Positions 44,416 through 57,900 of a stretch of DNA of 64,000 nt are shown here, in pieces. A program made the translations under genes and the position numbers. The number at the start of each line of letters is the position of its first letter. Position 1 is the first letter of the stretch. Under the pieces are notes generated by a model. That model saw only the letters and a list, made by a program, of their open reading frames with translations, made no database searches and was not told where the DNA came from. Source of the stretch: Rugalucina vietnamica (lineage: Eukaryota > Mollusca > Bivalvia > Lucinida > Lucinidae); the NCBI GenBank assembly GCA_964017185.1, contig OZ024871.1, forward strand, positions 9,912,214 through 9,976,213, read 5' to 3'.

Positions 44416-46980
44416 GTGCGGAGAACAGACAGGCAGGATGTTAAAGTGACAAAGACTATGTGTGGTGCAGACTGCTGGACAGATCATAGACTGGTTGTCA
44501 GCAAACTCAACCTAAGAATACAGCCTGCGAGGCGACCTCAAGGCAAGAAAGCTCCTAAGAGACTGGATGTCTCAAAGCTGAATAAAGACAGCATGAGACA
44601 AGATTTCTTAACAGACATTTGCAACCAACTGGATGCAATGAATCTCAGTTCAGAGGACCCCGAAGAAAACTGGACAGTTTTCCATAAAACAGTTCTTTCT
44701 TCAGCTGCAAGCACCTTAGGCCATCCATCTCGCAAACATCAAGCCTGGTTTGATGAGAATGATGATGAAATTCAGAGGCTTCTTGAAGAAAAGCACCGTT
44801 TGCTCAAGGCACATCAAGATGATACTAGCTCAGTATCAAAGAAAGCAGCCTACAGCAACATTTGTAAGACAGTCCAGACAAAGTTTAGGGACATGCAAGA
44901 TTCCTGGCTGAGGAAGAAAACAAGAAATTCAGTCTTTTGCGGATAGAAAGGACATGAAGAAATTTCATGATGCACTGAAAACCATTTATGGTCCAAAGAG
45001 TTCTGGAGCCACCACATTGCTCAGTGCAGATGGAAACACTCTTCTCACAGATAAAGAAGCTATCTTGGAAAGGTGGGCAGAACACTTCAATAGTGTGCTT
45101 AATCGACCATCAAGCATCAATCAGGATGCAATCAACAGACTTCCACAGATAGAGTGCAGTGTTCTGTTAGATGAATTTCCTACCGTTATGGAAACAAGAA
45201 AAGCAGTTCAACAACTATCATCTGGCAAAGCCCCAGGTGCAGATGCAATTCCTGCCGAAGTTTACAAGGCTGGGGGGCTACCCATGGCAGAGAAACTGAC
45301 AGAGTTGTTTCACTGTATGTGGAGGAAGGAGGCTATCCCACAAGAATTTAAGGATGCATCCATAATCCACCTATACAAGCGGAAAGGAAATCCCCAAGTC
45401 TGTGACAATCACAGAGGCATCTCCCTCCTATCAATTGCTGGGAAGATACTTGCAAAAATTCTGTTGAATCGTCTGAATGCTCATCTTGATCAGACGGGAC
45501 TTATCCCAGAAAGTCAATGTGGATTCAGAAAAGACAGAGGGACAATAGACATGATCTTCACAGCAAGACAGCTTCAGGAGAAATGCCAAGAACAGAATGT
45601 AGATCTATACATGACGTTTGTTGACCTCACCAAAGCATTTGACACTGTAAGTCGTGATGGACTCTGGAAAATCATGGCCAAGTTTGGCTGTCCACCCAGA
45701 TTCATAGCTATGGTGCGGCAGTTTCATGATGGCATGCAGGCACGTGTGCAAAATGATGGAAAGTTCTCTGAACCATTTGAAGTAACAAATGGGGTCAAAC
45801 AAGGCTGTGTTCTGGCACCAACACTGTTCAGCATGATGTTTTCTGCCATGCTTATGGATGCTTTTCAGGACAGTGACACTGGTTTTCCAATCAGGTACCG
45901 TTTTGATGGCAACATATTCAACCTCAGAAGGTTGCAAGCCAAAACTAAGGTCCAGACTGATGTGCTAGATGAGCTCCTCTATGCAGATGATATGGATAAG
46001 AATGCCAACACAGAGGCAAAAATGCAAAGAGCCATGGATCAAGTCTCACAGTCATGTGATAACTATGATCTCACAATCAGCACAAAAAAAGACAGAGGTT
46101 GTACACCAACCAGCCCCCGGAAAAACATATAATGAACCAACCATCACTGTGAATGGGCAAAAACTGAAAGTTGTTGACAAGTTCACCTACCTGGGAAGCA
46201 CTCTCTCCAGAGCAGTGCATATTGATGATGAGATCACTGCCAGAATTGCAAAAGCTAGTGTGGCATTCGGAAGACTCCGTGCAAATGTCTGGGAGCGAAA
46301 TGGAATCAAGCTTGACACCAAGCTGAAAGTCTACAAGGCTGTGGTACTGCCAACCCTCTTGTATGCATGTGAGACCTGGACAGTATACCAACGCCATGCA
46401 AAGAGACTTAACCATTTCCACTTAAGCTGTTTGAGAAAGTTGTTAAAAATCAAGTGGCAGGACAAGATTCCAGACACAGAGGTCCTGAGGAAAGCAGGGA
46501 TGCAAAGCATGCATACAGTCTTAAAGCTAGCACAGCTAAGATGGACTGGCCATGTTATAAGAATGCCTGATGCGCGACTTCCAAAGAAAGTTTTCTATGG
46601 AGAACTACAGGAGGGAAAGCGCTCTCAAGGTGGCCAGAAGAAACGCTACAAAGACACCCTCAAAGCCTCTCTGAAGGATTTCGAAATACCAATGGGGTCC
46701 TGGGAACAGACTGCACAGGAGCGATCAAAGTGGCGAGGTCTCATCAACAAAGGAGCAGCTCTCTATGAAAAGAAGAGAATCTGTGAAGCTGAAAGAAAGC
46801 GAAGAGAGCGCAAAGCCAAAACAAATGTGCCACCAGCAGACTCTATGACATTGACTTGCTCTACTTGCAACCGACAGTTTAGAGCCAGAATTGGCCTAGT
46901 CAGCCATCAAAGAACTCACCAACACACAACAGCACTATTCAAGAAATAATGATGGTCTTTCTCATTAGTGAGAGACGAAC
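44416..46980 (+). mobile_element. 5'-truncated LINE: endonuclease end, reverse transcriptase, C2H2 finger
   Basis: Non-LTR retrotransposon. It opens inside the end of the APE-type endonuclease (MCGADCWTDHRLVVSKLN). RT landmarks in order: SGKAPGADAIPAEVYKAGG, DNHRGISLLSIAGKIL, ESQCGFRKDRGTIDMIF, TFVDLTKAFDTVSR, NGVKQGCVLAPTLFS, ELLYADDM, then FTYLGSTLS, YACETWTVY and LRWTGHVIRM. The C-terminus has one C2H2 finger (CSTCNRQFRARIGLVSHQRTH, shown split: CSTCNRQF, then H...RTH). The frame changes twice: near 44920, and at an A7 run at 46084-46090. So this copy is dead. Three frames cover 44416-44946, 44954-46132 and 45969-46949 (stop TAA). The clade is not settled by eye. Confidence 0.88.
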
Positions 46981-47104
46981 TATCAAATATACTGACTGAC
47001 AAAAAGACGATACACCCTAAAAATTGTGATTTTTTTAAACGTAGAAAAATACCGTATTTTCTCTTGTTCCTTTAAAACCTCAATTTATAGAGGAGGGTCA
47101 ACCC

Positions 47105-47428
47105 CGGAGGGGGTACTCACATATAAAATGGGTATGTATGTTAAAAAGAAGGGGCTACGAAGCTGATAAAACTGAAAAAGTGGGTGCTTTCAGAGCTGAA
47201 AGAACGGTAAAAGTTGTACCTTTAGAGTTGATCGAACTGGGAAAAAAGGGTGTATTCAGAAAAAGTGGGTGCTTTTAGAGCTAATCAAACTGAAAAAGTA
47301 GGTGCATTCAGAGCTAATAAAACTCAAAAAGTGTGTGTGTGTGTGTGTGTGTGTGGGGGGGGGGGGCTTTACCGCGGCACATACCCGTACTGCTTTAATA
47401 TGGGAGTACCCCCTCCCCCCCCCCCGGG
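47105..47428. mobile_element. Small TIR element with minisatellite core
   Basis: GGAGGGGGTACTCACATATA, then GGGTATG, is mirrored by CATACCCGTACTGCTTTAAT, then GGGAGTACCCCCTCC (about 38 bases). The core has five units of about 36 bp (AAAAAGTGGGTGCTTTCAGA, then GCTAATCAAACTG), then (GT)n and a G-run (47333-47367). No protein. Confidence 0.75.
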
Positions 47429-48636
47429 AAGTCAACACAGGTACGTCGATAATGTATACCCCCAACCAAGGAATGCTAAAGGTGCTTATACGAAAATGTT
47501 GTTGTTTTTTTTTTTGTGATTTACAATTGGCACGATAACGACAATTCAGAAAATACGCCATGTTTATTTTTAAAAGTTTTTGAATATTGCTGAAACATCG
47601 CGCCTCAACAACGCGAGTCAATTGTGTGCTTGGTGCTGGCCTTCCCCTAGGTTATGGAGTCATACGCTTCGGTATACACCAAACCACAACAAATTGACTT
47701 GCAAGCGTGTTGACAACGGCTTTAACCATCGGTGCGTGATCACTACATTTGATTACGTCATTTTAATCATTAGCTTTGCAAATGCTGTAACGATTGCTGC
47801 TGATCGTGATTAGTTCTCGACTTGCAGCAGCTCGTTCGCGTCAACGTAGGTCAAATCGTGCCCCTTGTTTGACGCACCGACACATGCGTCTAATAATAGC
47901 TTGTGAAAATAGGGCTTTCTAGTTCTCTGGCAAATTGCACGTGCAGCATGTGCTCCATAGTTTCGGGACTAGCGGAACTGTTTAATATCATTACATTAAT
48001 TTGCCACTGACCAGAAACTTTTATCTTTTTCTAAATATCAAGTTTTGGTGGTGGTAACTTTTTCATTGACGCTGAGTATACACATCCTAAACTAGACCTA
48101 AACTAGACCTCGCTATATTGTAAAATTACCGTTTTATCTAATTTAAACACTGTCATTCGTCATAAACACTGAGTAGTCTATCTTGATAAGCTTCTTCAAT
48201 GGGGTTTTCTTCAAAGTTTCAATTAAACTCTGGCGCTTAATTTATTGATGTTTTTGACAGATAGTAGATAGAATAAATAGACTTTAAATAGGAACTATTG
48301 AAAGTACTAAAATGGCCGCTCTAGCTTTTAAAAATACACATCCGTTTTGTTTATGCAGTCACCATGGCGGGATCGATCATATATACAGTATCGAATGTTT
48401 TGGATTAAATAGAGGCAAGTATATTAAACTGTATTGAAAAATATAAAAACAATTGAAACCATAAAGCAATGCCAGGCATTGCGCAATTATTTGTCAGACA
48501 AAAATAATATGGGTCATTTAAATCTCCAAAATAAAAAGAATTACATGCATTCAAAGTTACTAAAATGTTTGTATATGGCACAATGAGTACGAACACTTTA
48601 ATCATTTACCTGTAGACTTCTGGCTGAAAAAGGTCC
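47429..48636. other. No gene seen
   Basis: No recognised exon. A short direct repeat AAACTAGACCT occurs twice near 48090. Confidence 0.35.
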
Positions 48637-51600
48637 TGCTCCCCCCCCCCCCCCCCAGGGAATTTTGCAGACATAGTCTATCTTAAAGAGCAGTCTTTTC
48701 TGATTCAAATGAGAGGTGTTTGCACTTTGTACGCCGGGGCGTAATGGTGTAACAGCTATTTAAAAATAACAACTGTTACCTGCTTATTATATTTGCAGTA
48801 TTCTTTGATTGGGTATGAATAATAGTTTTTTTTACCATAATTTTACCATTTGTCTGCAAGATTCTTCAAGGAAAATATGCGGGATGCATAATTTTATCAT
48901 GTTGACATATATGGGTCTCTATTTGTATAACGTATGTAACGTATGTAACAAAAATATGCGAATTTACATTTATAAACCAATAAGGTTTTCAGTAATAGTT
49001 TCTGTGGAGTACAAATCTGCAAACACCAATGTGCAAGGTAAGAATGTCATGTTTGTGTTATTTGCATTCAAATGAGAGATGTTTGCACTTTGTACGCCGG
49101 GGCGTAACGGTGTAACAGCCATTTAAAAATAACAACTGTTACCAGCTTATTATATTTGCAGTATTCTTTGATTGGGATTGAACAATAGGTTGTTTTACCA
49201 TAATTCTACCATTTGTCTACAGGATTCTTCAAGGGCAATATGTGATAGATAATTTTATCTGGTTGACATAGATGGTTCTCAATTTGTGTAACGTATGTAA
49301 CAAAAATATGTGAATTAACATTTATAAACAAATATGGGTTTCTGTAATAGTTTCTGTGGATTTCAAAGCTGCAAACACCAATGTGCAAGGTAAGAATGAC
49401 ATGCTTGTGTTATTTTCATTTGCTAGATGTGCCTCAAATGTAACGGTGTAACGCCAAGTTGTTTATATTTAGATTTCATGTAATGTTACAGTGCTACCAA
49501 TACCGCATGGGGTAGATTTGGCCTACAAAACTGCTGATCATATATACGTTCTGACTTATCGTAGACCACTGAACTTGATTTCATTTTAAAGCTTCTTCAC
49601 TATAGCCGTTTCATCTTAAGGTAAGTTATGCATATCATCTTATTTGCATATTTGTGAATTTTAATTTAAACATTAAAATGGCCAAAAAATCATTAAAAAC
49701 CCATAAAAAAACGTCTTTCAGACCCAAGCTGTCATCGTTGCATATAGTTTATACACCAGTGATACCATTTGACAATTTTACAGATGTTTTGGGTCTATTT
49801 GAAAATTATCTCATTTGCATATTTATCAATATTGATATAAAAAAAGTTTGGAAAATCACGGAAAAATAGCATTTATACTTACATATTACTAGTGTCTGGC
49901 ATGTCAATAGGCCTAGAATGATAAAAGTGGTAGCAGCTTGATGCTTTGGGCTATGCAATTTGTCTTCTAGTCTGATAAATGAATAAACTTATTTTAAGTT
50001 TAATGAATACCTTGTATTAATGAAATTTTTACAGACTGGAGAAGAATCACGGAAAATAAGAGGGTATACCTTACAAAATGGCTTGTGTCTAGCTTACTAA
50101 TAGCACTACTGTGCTGAATCTGGTATCAAATGATTGCTATGACAATTAATTATAACACTGTAAAAAAAAACTGATATATAAACCTTCTTATCTGATAAAG
50201 GTCACTAATATTAGAATTAAACTTCATAAATAAGAGAAAATAAGAGAAAAATGAAGAGATAAACCAACAAAATCACTTATATCCCGGCTGCTCATTGCCT
50301 TAGAGGGTTTAATTGGTATCAGATATTTGCTTGGACAATGCACCATTTCCCAGAGCTCTTATATACAAATCATATCAGATTTACTTTCATGGGTATTCAT
50401 AAAACGTTGATAAAAATGGTATATAGCAAACAATTAAGGGTGTCCAGCAACAGGGACGCGTGTATCTTTGCTTTAGTCTCATATGTTTTGTGGTATGTAT
50501 ACATGACAACATGACGATTCATATATTTTGTGATAACATGACAACAATTCATTATTGAAGTGACCAAATAGTAACATTTGATGCCATTTTGACTACTCAA
50601 CAGCTATTGATAGTGGAGATATAAGTGATTTTGTTGGTATACCCCTTCGCGTTTCTGCAAATTTTCTCTATTTCTGAAGTTCTTGTTGCAATTCATGAAA
50701 CAAACATTCATATGATTTATTCATAACATCATATGGTTAAAGAACATTGTCTTAGCAACCGGTCGATACCAATTTCAGCTGTCTAGGACTTCCAGTAGCC
50801 AAGATTCATCTGGTATAACAGGCATCCCGCCTCAATTCTTCGGCGTTTAATCGCCAACATCTAATTTATCCATTATATTTATTAATGCTCATCAAATGAC
50901 ATTTTATTATAGAAGGATGATAGAAAATTGCCCTTGCCATTTTCAGCTCATTCAGACTTTAGCTTGCTGAAAAACCATAATCATTTTGTAGGTATACCTG
51001 CTTATTTGTTATGTATTTTCTCTAACTTCTAAAGTTTTCATTAATATTCATAAAACTGAAATTCAGATGATGTATTTAGAGGACTGGGGGCATTAGTCCA
51101 TTGCCGTCCCATTTATTTGATACCACTTTCAGCATTCTAGGTCTATTAACAGTTCAAGTACAAACGATTTGGTAGTAATACCCTAATTTTTCTGCATTTT
51201 TAAGAGATTTCTAAACGTTTAAAAATACTATTTATGGGGTCCAAAGACATGATTATCAGAACTGAATTAGATTTCTAGTTTTGTTTTACACCAAAATTTA
51301 AATTATTCATAGGAAAACGTGAAGTGTTGACACTATTTTTGAAATAGCATCATATATATCTATTGTAGACCACGTCATTCTTTATTCATACATATATGTT
51401 ACATACGTTACATTCCCCATTAAGATGTCTGAGCCTAGATACTTGGTGACACCCACTCAGAACTATAGTTCTCCATAGGCATGAAATATAAGCAAATAAT
51501 TATCAACATTAGATACAGCCATTAGAAACGATTATTTACATGTTTTACGTAATTAGCAATACAATTTGGCTTATGGAACTGCGGGTAGGGTTGCTAAATA

Positions 51601-52787
51601 ACCCATTTAGTATAATATATACAGTACAGGATTTTTCTGTCTCCTCCATTGAACATGTTAATGTAAAAAATCACATATATTTGAAAAAAAGCTGGAATGT
51701 GTAACTAAAAAAAAAACAAACGATGTCACTCACAATGCTAATTTTGAAAGGGTTATTTTAATATATGTTACAGACATTACACTGTAGGTGTCATATTATT
51801 GCTCAAGCAACTTTAGTGTTGAGAATGGACATGTTTCTTGTAGACTATATGAATTGGGTGAATGGAATAATAAAAATCTTATTTTTCTGACGCTAAAATT
51901 GCCATATCATTATTTTCAAAACATATTATGGTAACATATGTAACATACTGTAACAGACACATGCTCCAATGTACATAAAGCAAACATCTCTTATTGGAGC
52001 AAACTTGAATTGTCATTTAAGATATATATTTGCAAAATATCTAATGGAATAGAGAATTAGACTGACCTGTACTGGCATTCCTGCTATGTACAATGCCCTT
52101 CGTTATTCATTACATGTACTGTATGTTACATATATTACATTCTGGATCAAAATCTTTGATCCAAGATACTTGGTTACAGATCCTCAGAGCCATGGTTCAT
52201 GGTAAAATAAGCAAGAAACTATGATATATATCCAACAGTTTTAAGTATTTTACATACTTCACATTCGTTGCAATAGAATATTTCGCATTTGAAACTGGGG
52301 GTAGGGCTACTAAATACTTCATTAAAGGCAATATATACATGATAGGAAAACAAACCTTGTTTTTTCTATCTGCCAATTGAACATGCTGATGGAAATAATT
52401 ATCATATCTTTGGAAAAATGAATAGTGCACCAGTATAAGTAAATGATATCACTCAAAAGTGGTATTTTCAAAGGGTATCTTAAATTTCGTTACGTATGTT
52501 ACAGTAAGGGTGGGTCAAATTTTTGTCCAAACGATTTTAATATGTAGTATAGACATACAGCAAGCAGACAGTATGAAAAAGTTGAGTAAAATGATAAATT
52601 ATTGTCATTTTTCTGTAGCTGAAAACACCATATCATAATTTCTTAATTTTGTTTAGGTAACATATGTAACAGGCTGTTACAGGATAACGCCCCAACGCTC
52701 AGGGTGCAAACATCTCTTATTCTACTCAGCTTGAATTGTTCTTTAAGATAGGGTATGTCTGCAAAATTCCCTAGGGGGGGGGGAGCA
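48637..52787. mobile_element. 4.15 kb TIR element with subterminal direct repeats, no visible transposase
   Basis: Left end TGCTCCC and a C-run, then GGGAATTTTGCAGACATAG, TATCTTAAAGA and GTTTGCACTTTGTACGCCGG. The right end mirrors this for about 110 bases (GGGGCGTT inverse, GCAAACATCTC, TCTTTAAGATA, GTCTGCAAAATTCCC, G-run, AGCA). Left part: a unit of about 368 bp twice (from 48698 and 49066). Right part: a unit of about 715 bp twice (from about 51360 and 52080). GTAAC(A/G)TATGTAAC palindromes recur at least eight times. All frames are short. Confidence 0.7.
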
Positions 52788-53054
52788 ATCGACCCTCTGG
52801 CTTGCAGCCTACTGTATTTAACTTAAAATTTATTATGTAGACCCTCTTTAACATTGCTACGCAAGTTGCAATTGCACATAGCAAGAAGAAAAAAAAATGG
52901 GTCATTAACACTAGAGTCCCTTTAAGTTTTTAAGATATGAATGGTTGTTAGAATTAATTTAAATTATTGTTATTAGGCGTTTTGGGATAAACACCTTAAT
53001 GTGATAAGCTGTTTTCAGGAGCGAAAACGAACTGAATCTACAGATAGAATTGAG

Positions 53055-54927
53055 ATGCAGTACGGATACGGGGTAAGGTGTTTGTTTTGTTTATAGACGA
53101 AGTACGCTGTTTGCTATAAGACTAGCGCGGAGTCTGATATGCGCACCGTAACATATGTATCTAAAGAGATGTTACATTGGACACCTAATCTGCTCCCATA
53201 TCTGCTCAGTGGTGTTTATGAGCTATAAATGCAGAAAAAGATGTTGAAATACAAGACTCGGATTTGACGTCTACGTTCCTTATTTGTAGCCAATACATCC
53301 TTAAATTTGCAGAAAAAGTTTACAACCGTGGTACAGTGTGTACGTATCATTTATTGAAAGTTTAGGCATGTAAATCTGCACCAGGAAGCGTACATGAGCA
53401 GGCTGGTCCATGCATTTGCTGTATAATCCATTCTTAAACAGATGATAAAGGGAGGAGGTTCAATTATATTTGAGCCGCCGCATCAGAAAACCAACAATCT
53501 GCTTATGCGAAAACAAAGGCGCAGACCAGCTGTGCAGTAACCGCACAGCTGATTGGCGCCCTTGTTTTCGCTCCATAGATACTACAATTTCTCAACTTTC
53601 TAAATCCAAATTTTCAGTCTCTAACCATCTTCTGTCCTTGGTACAGCTCGGTTTGTGTCGAACCTGTTCGGAAACCCAGATTGTTGATTTGCTCATGCAA
53701 AGGCTTAATCATTTGTGTTCCAGAGCAACTACCCCCAGGCCCAGAGTAGTTACGGCTACCAGGATCACTATGTGAGCTCCGGTCCTCCCCCTCCCCCGGG
53801 GGGATTCTACAACCAGCCAGCTTACCCGGGATCTGGATACCAGGGCTCGGCATACCAAAACTATTCCGCATTTAGTAAGTACAGAATTTGTTCTAGCATT
53901 AAGTGATTTTGCGTTGTGAAGATGAGAGCCTCGGCCTTGTATTTGTTAAGTGAATTTTCTTTATAAGTATGATTAAAGTGGGTCCAAAACAATGGCCAGA
54001 GCGAAGTTCTTATCTGTTATGACAAAACACTGCCAACTAATGGAAGAATATTCCAGACTTGCGAATTTAAACCGTGAACTCCCAAATGCGAAGAGCCCCT
54101 TTACTAACTTCTGTATGAATCCTCTCTGTTGATTCCGCCAACCCTGTCCATCTACATGTACATGAGTTAGGTGTTTGGTTGGCATAAAAGTCTTCTCTTA
54201 AATTAGTTGAATTGGGCCCAAAATGTTATAACATATGCAGTCATTAGTAAGTATTATATTACTCTATTCTCGGTCTATTTTAGGTTTTCCTGGTCACAAT
54301 AACCCAGCAGTCCAGACCATGCACAACAGCTACCCACTCGGAAACCAGGTCAGAACATCCTTTAAGCATTTTGATTATTTAATTTACGCGACAGGAAAAA
54401 AGGTAATTGTGGTTTTCAAATCAATTCAATCAATCACTCAATCAATCAGTTAATTATTTCCATAATTCGAGTGTTTTCATTTTCACACTAGCCCCCTCCC
54501 CAACGTATGGAGCCTCCCTCCTCCTACAGTATGACACCCCAGGCCCAGTATAACATGGAGATGGAGATGCAGAGAATGATGTATCAACAAATGGGATATG
54601 CAGCGCCACAGGTAGGCTAATATCATCTAGGCCGCGACGCGAGAAAAACAGTCTTCGGGGTTTCCGACCAAGTCCGATCCAAACCGGCATGTACAGTCAC
54701 AGAAGCAGGTTAGAAGCTTGCAATTTCGGATTTAAGAAGAAGAGAAATTGTACTGTCCGTGTAGCGAAAACAAAGGCGCTGATCAGGTTCGCAGTTACTG
54801 CAAAGCTGATCTGCGCCTTTGTTTTCGCAAAGGCAAAAAACCGGTTTTCTCACGATGTGGCTCAATTTATTATTTTATTTTCGACAATAATAATCAATAA
54901 AAAATATACATCATTATTAGTAAACAT

Positions 54928-54990
<63 letters not shown>

Positions 54991-57900
54991 TCCTTATGCC
55001 ACCGCAATCATCATGGGTTTGTTTAACGGCAATATTTTTTTCAAACAGAAACCATCCGCACCAGATCTGTATGGTCAAGAGGAGGTCGAGACACAACAAA
55101 GAGCAAGACAAGAGCCAGAGCCACAACAAGTCCAGGCAGAACCAGAACCAGTAAGGACGATATACCCTTGCAGCTGCCTATGCGAAAATAAAGGCTCAGA
55201 TCAGCTGCTAAAGTTGTTTTCGCTTCACGTATAGTACTATTCCTCTTCTTCATAAATATTAAATTTCAAGCTACTAGTCTTCTTCAGAGACTATACATGA
55301 TAATTTGTGTCAGACCTGGCCAGAAACCGAGAAGGCCGAGATTTTCACGTCACTGCTCATTTGTGATAGCTGTATAGAATTTGATGTCATTTTTGTCATG
55401 TCTTTGGGTATTTCCTGTTATTAAGCTGTACTGTTTTGTCATCCGTATCACCTTCACCGAATATCCTACAGAGCGGTTGTAACGTTACTTGTTGCGTGTA
55501 AGACATGTCTTTTTGCAATAAAAAGAAGAAGCGGGTACACATGCATTAAATGGGTTTGACAATCTAAAAAGATGCAGCTTATTAGTTTGAGCTTAATGTG
55601 TAAATTGCAGCTATTGTTAATTAAAACAAATGACTGATTTTGATTCGTGACTGTTCATGGTTCGATAATTATTTTTTTTCTATTTTAGCAGGTTCCTGAC
55701 AATAAAAGTTGCAAGGAAATCAATGAAGACATCAAAGGGCAAATGAGAAAAATATTCATCGACGAGCTGTTACGACGTTACCGTGTGTCAGCCACGTTCG
55801 AGATGGCCACAGGCACGGTGGTCCCCCTACACACCTACCCTGAGAGTGACCCGGTAGTGGCGTTCTACAGGAAGGAGAGAGATGAGGACCTGGCGGGACA
55901 GAAATGGAACCCCGAGGCGGACTGTGAATACCTCAGGAAGGCCATGAAAGGTTTAGGTAACGGAGGTTTATACATTATCGATGATACGAAAGTTACAAAA
56001 AATGTAAATGAATATTTATACCTCTTGATAATAGTTATAAATGCATTGTGCTGAGCTGTGGAGTATCCCACAAGCGTGCTACACGAATGCAACTACAGAG
56101 GCGTGTCTAGCCGCCTGACTTGGTGTCTAGATTATGTAAGTAATGTGTAGCCATATAACACAGTTTCCCTTCATCTATGAAGGAAGATCTAGCATGTTAG
56201 AAATGGCATTCTCTATGGTGCCCAAGTTTTCCAATGTTGATTTTCATGAATATAAATGATTATTTTTGTATAATATTATTTTCAGGTACCGATGAATCTA
56301 TTATAACGCACATTGTGTCAACAAGATGCAACGCACAGAGACAAGACTTGAAAAAGCAATTTAAAACGATGTATGGGCGGGTAGGTTTGCATTTTTCTCA
56401 GCAATTTAGAAAGTGTAGTCAATAGACATTTTGCAGCACCAACATAATTTCTTTCATTTACATTGTGATAACTATTACAGAGGGCGAGTTCAGTGCCATA
56501 ATTTATATGATGTGACTGCAGACCCTTTTAGCATACAAAATGTCTCCCTATTTGTGGTGGTGCTATTTTTGTATGCTACAAAAGCCGGTGGATGTGACTT
56601 TTTACTTGATGCAATTTCATATGTTTTTTTTTAAAACCATTATGTACATGTACTTATAATAAAATTGCAACAACTACGAGCAAATGATTTTTGAATAAAA
56701 AACACACCTGTATAGTCTTGGGATCAAGCTGCAGAGATCGATCAAAGTGGCGATGTCTCACCACCAAAGGAGTAGCTCTTTGTGAAGACAGCTGAAAGAA
56801 AGCGCAGAAAACGCAAAGCGAGTACCACTTTCTTCACCACTGACTTGCTCTACTTGCCGCGACCGAAAGATGGCCTAGTCAGTTATTAAAAACTCACCAA
56901 CACTTAAGTAATATTGAAAAAATAAAGATGGCTTCTGAGAGGTGAGCGACTGTAGAAGTCACAGTGTGTGTGCCACTCATGAATACGTAATTTGAATCCT
57001 GTTTGATGGGTTTTGAAAAATTCTTCAAAAGCAATTTACACTTTCTGTCTATTTTTCTAGGATTTAATTGAAGACATAAAAAGTGAGCTAAGTGGAGACT
57101 ATAAGGATGCAATACTGGCTTGCTTCGTGTCACCAGCCTATTACGATGCCAGGTGTATCAAGAAGGCCATTTATGTAAGTAATATTGCTTCTTATCATTA
57201 GTTTGTAACCATGAACTTTTTGCTACCTCTCCTCAAATAGATTTATTTTCTTTTCACTTTTATAAGCAATAATAGTTTGCTTTTAAATTATGCATTTATT
57301 ATACTATCCATGTAACTGAGTAGCCACCTATTGGTAAATAGCTGCTCATGCGTCTTATGATATGTTCTCTTTGTGTTAGTACCTGATTGTCAATTTACCT
57401 TTTTCCACTTTGGCTTTTGGATAGGGAATTTCTTTCTGAATTATCCATTTCCTGATCATTGCGTACTTTAACCTGATGAGTGCACGACACTCAGTATATT
57501 CACAATAATGTTTATGATAGCAGACTGAGTAGTCATTAGCAGTTGGGACAACCAGGACCAAACAAAATGCTGACCTTAAAATTAGCTAGAAAGGCTCCTT
57601 ACAAGATTTGTTTGCCTATAAATGAACATTTAATTAATTAAACCCTTTAATAATCCTAGGGTCTGGGTACAGATGAAGAAGCCTTGATAGAAATTTTTAT
57701 GACCAGAACCAATGAACAAATACAGGAGATGAGAGCTGTATATGGAGAAGGTAATAGGAAGTTTTGTGCCTTATATGTGGTTGTTCCTGATAATTGTGAT
57801 TAGGATAAATATACGGGGGATGATCCAAAATAACGTAGACTTTTGCTGTAGCTTCTATACAACTCATTCAAATGCTTATAAAATAATATGAGCATAAATC

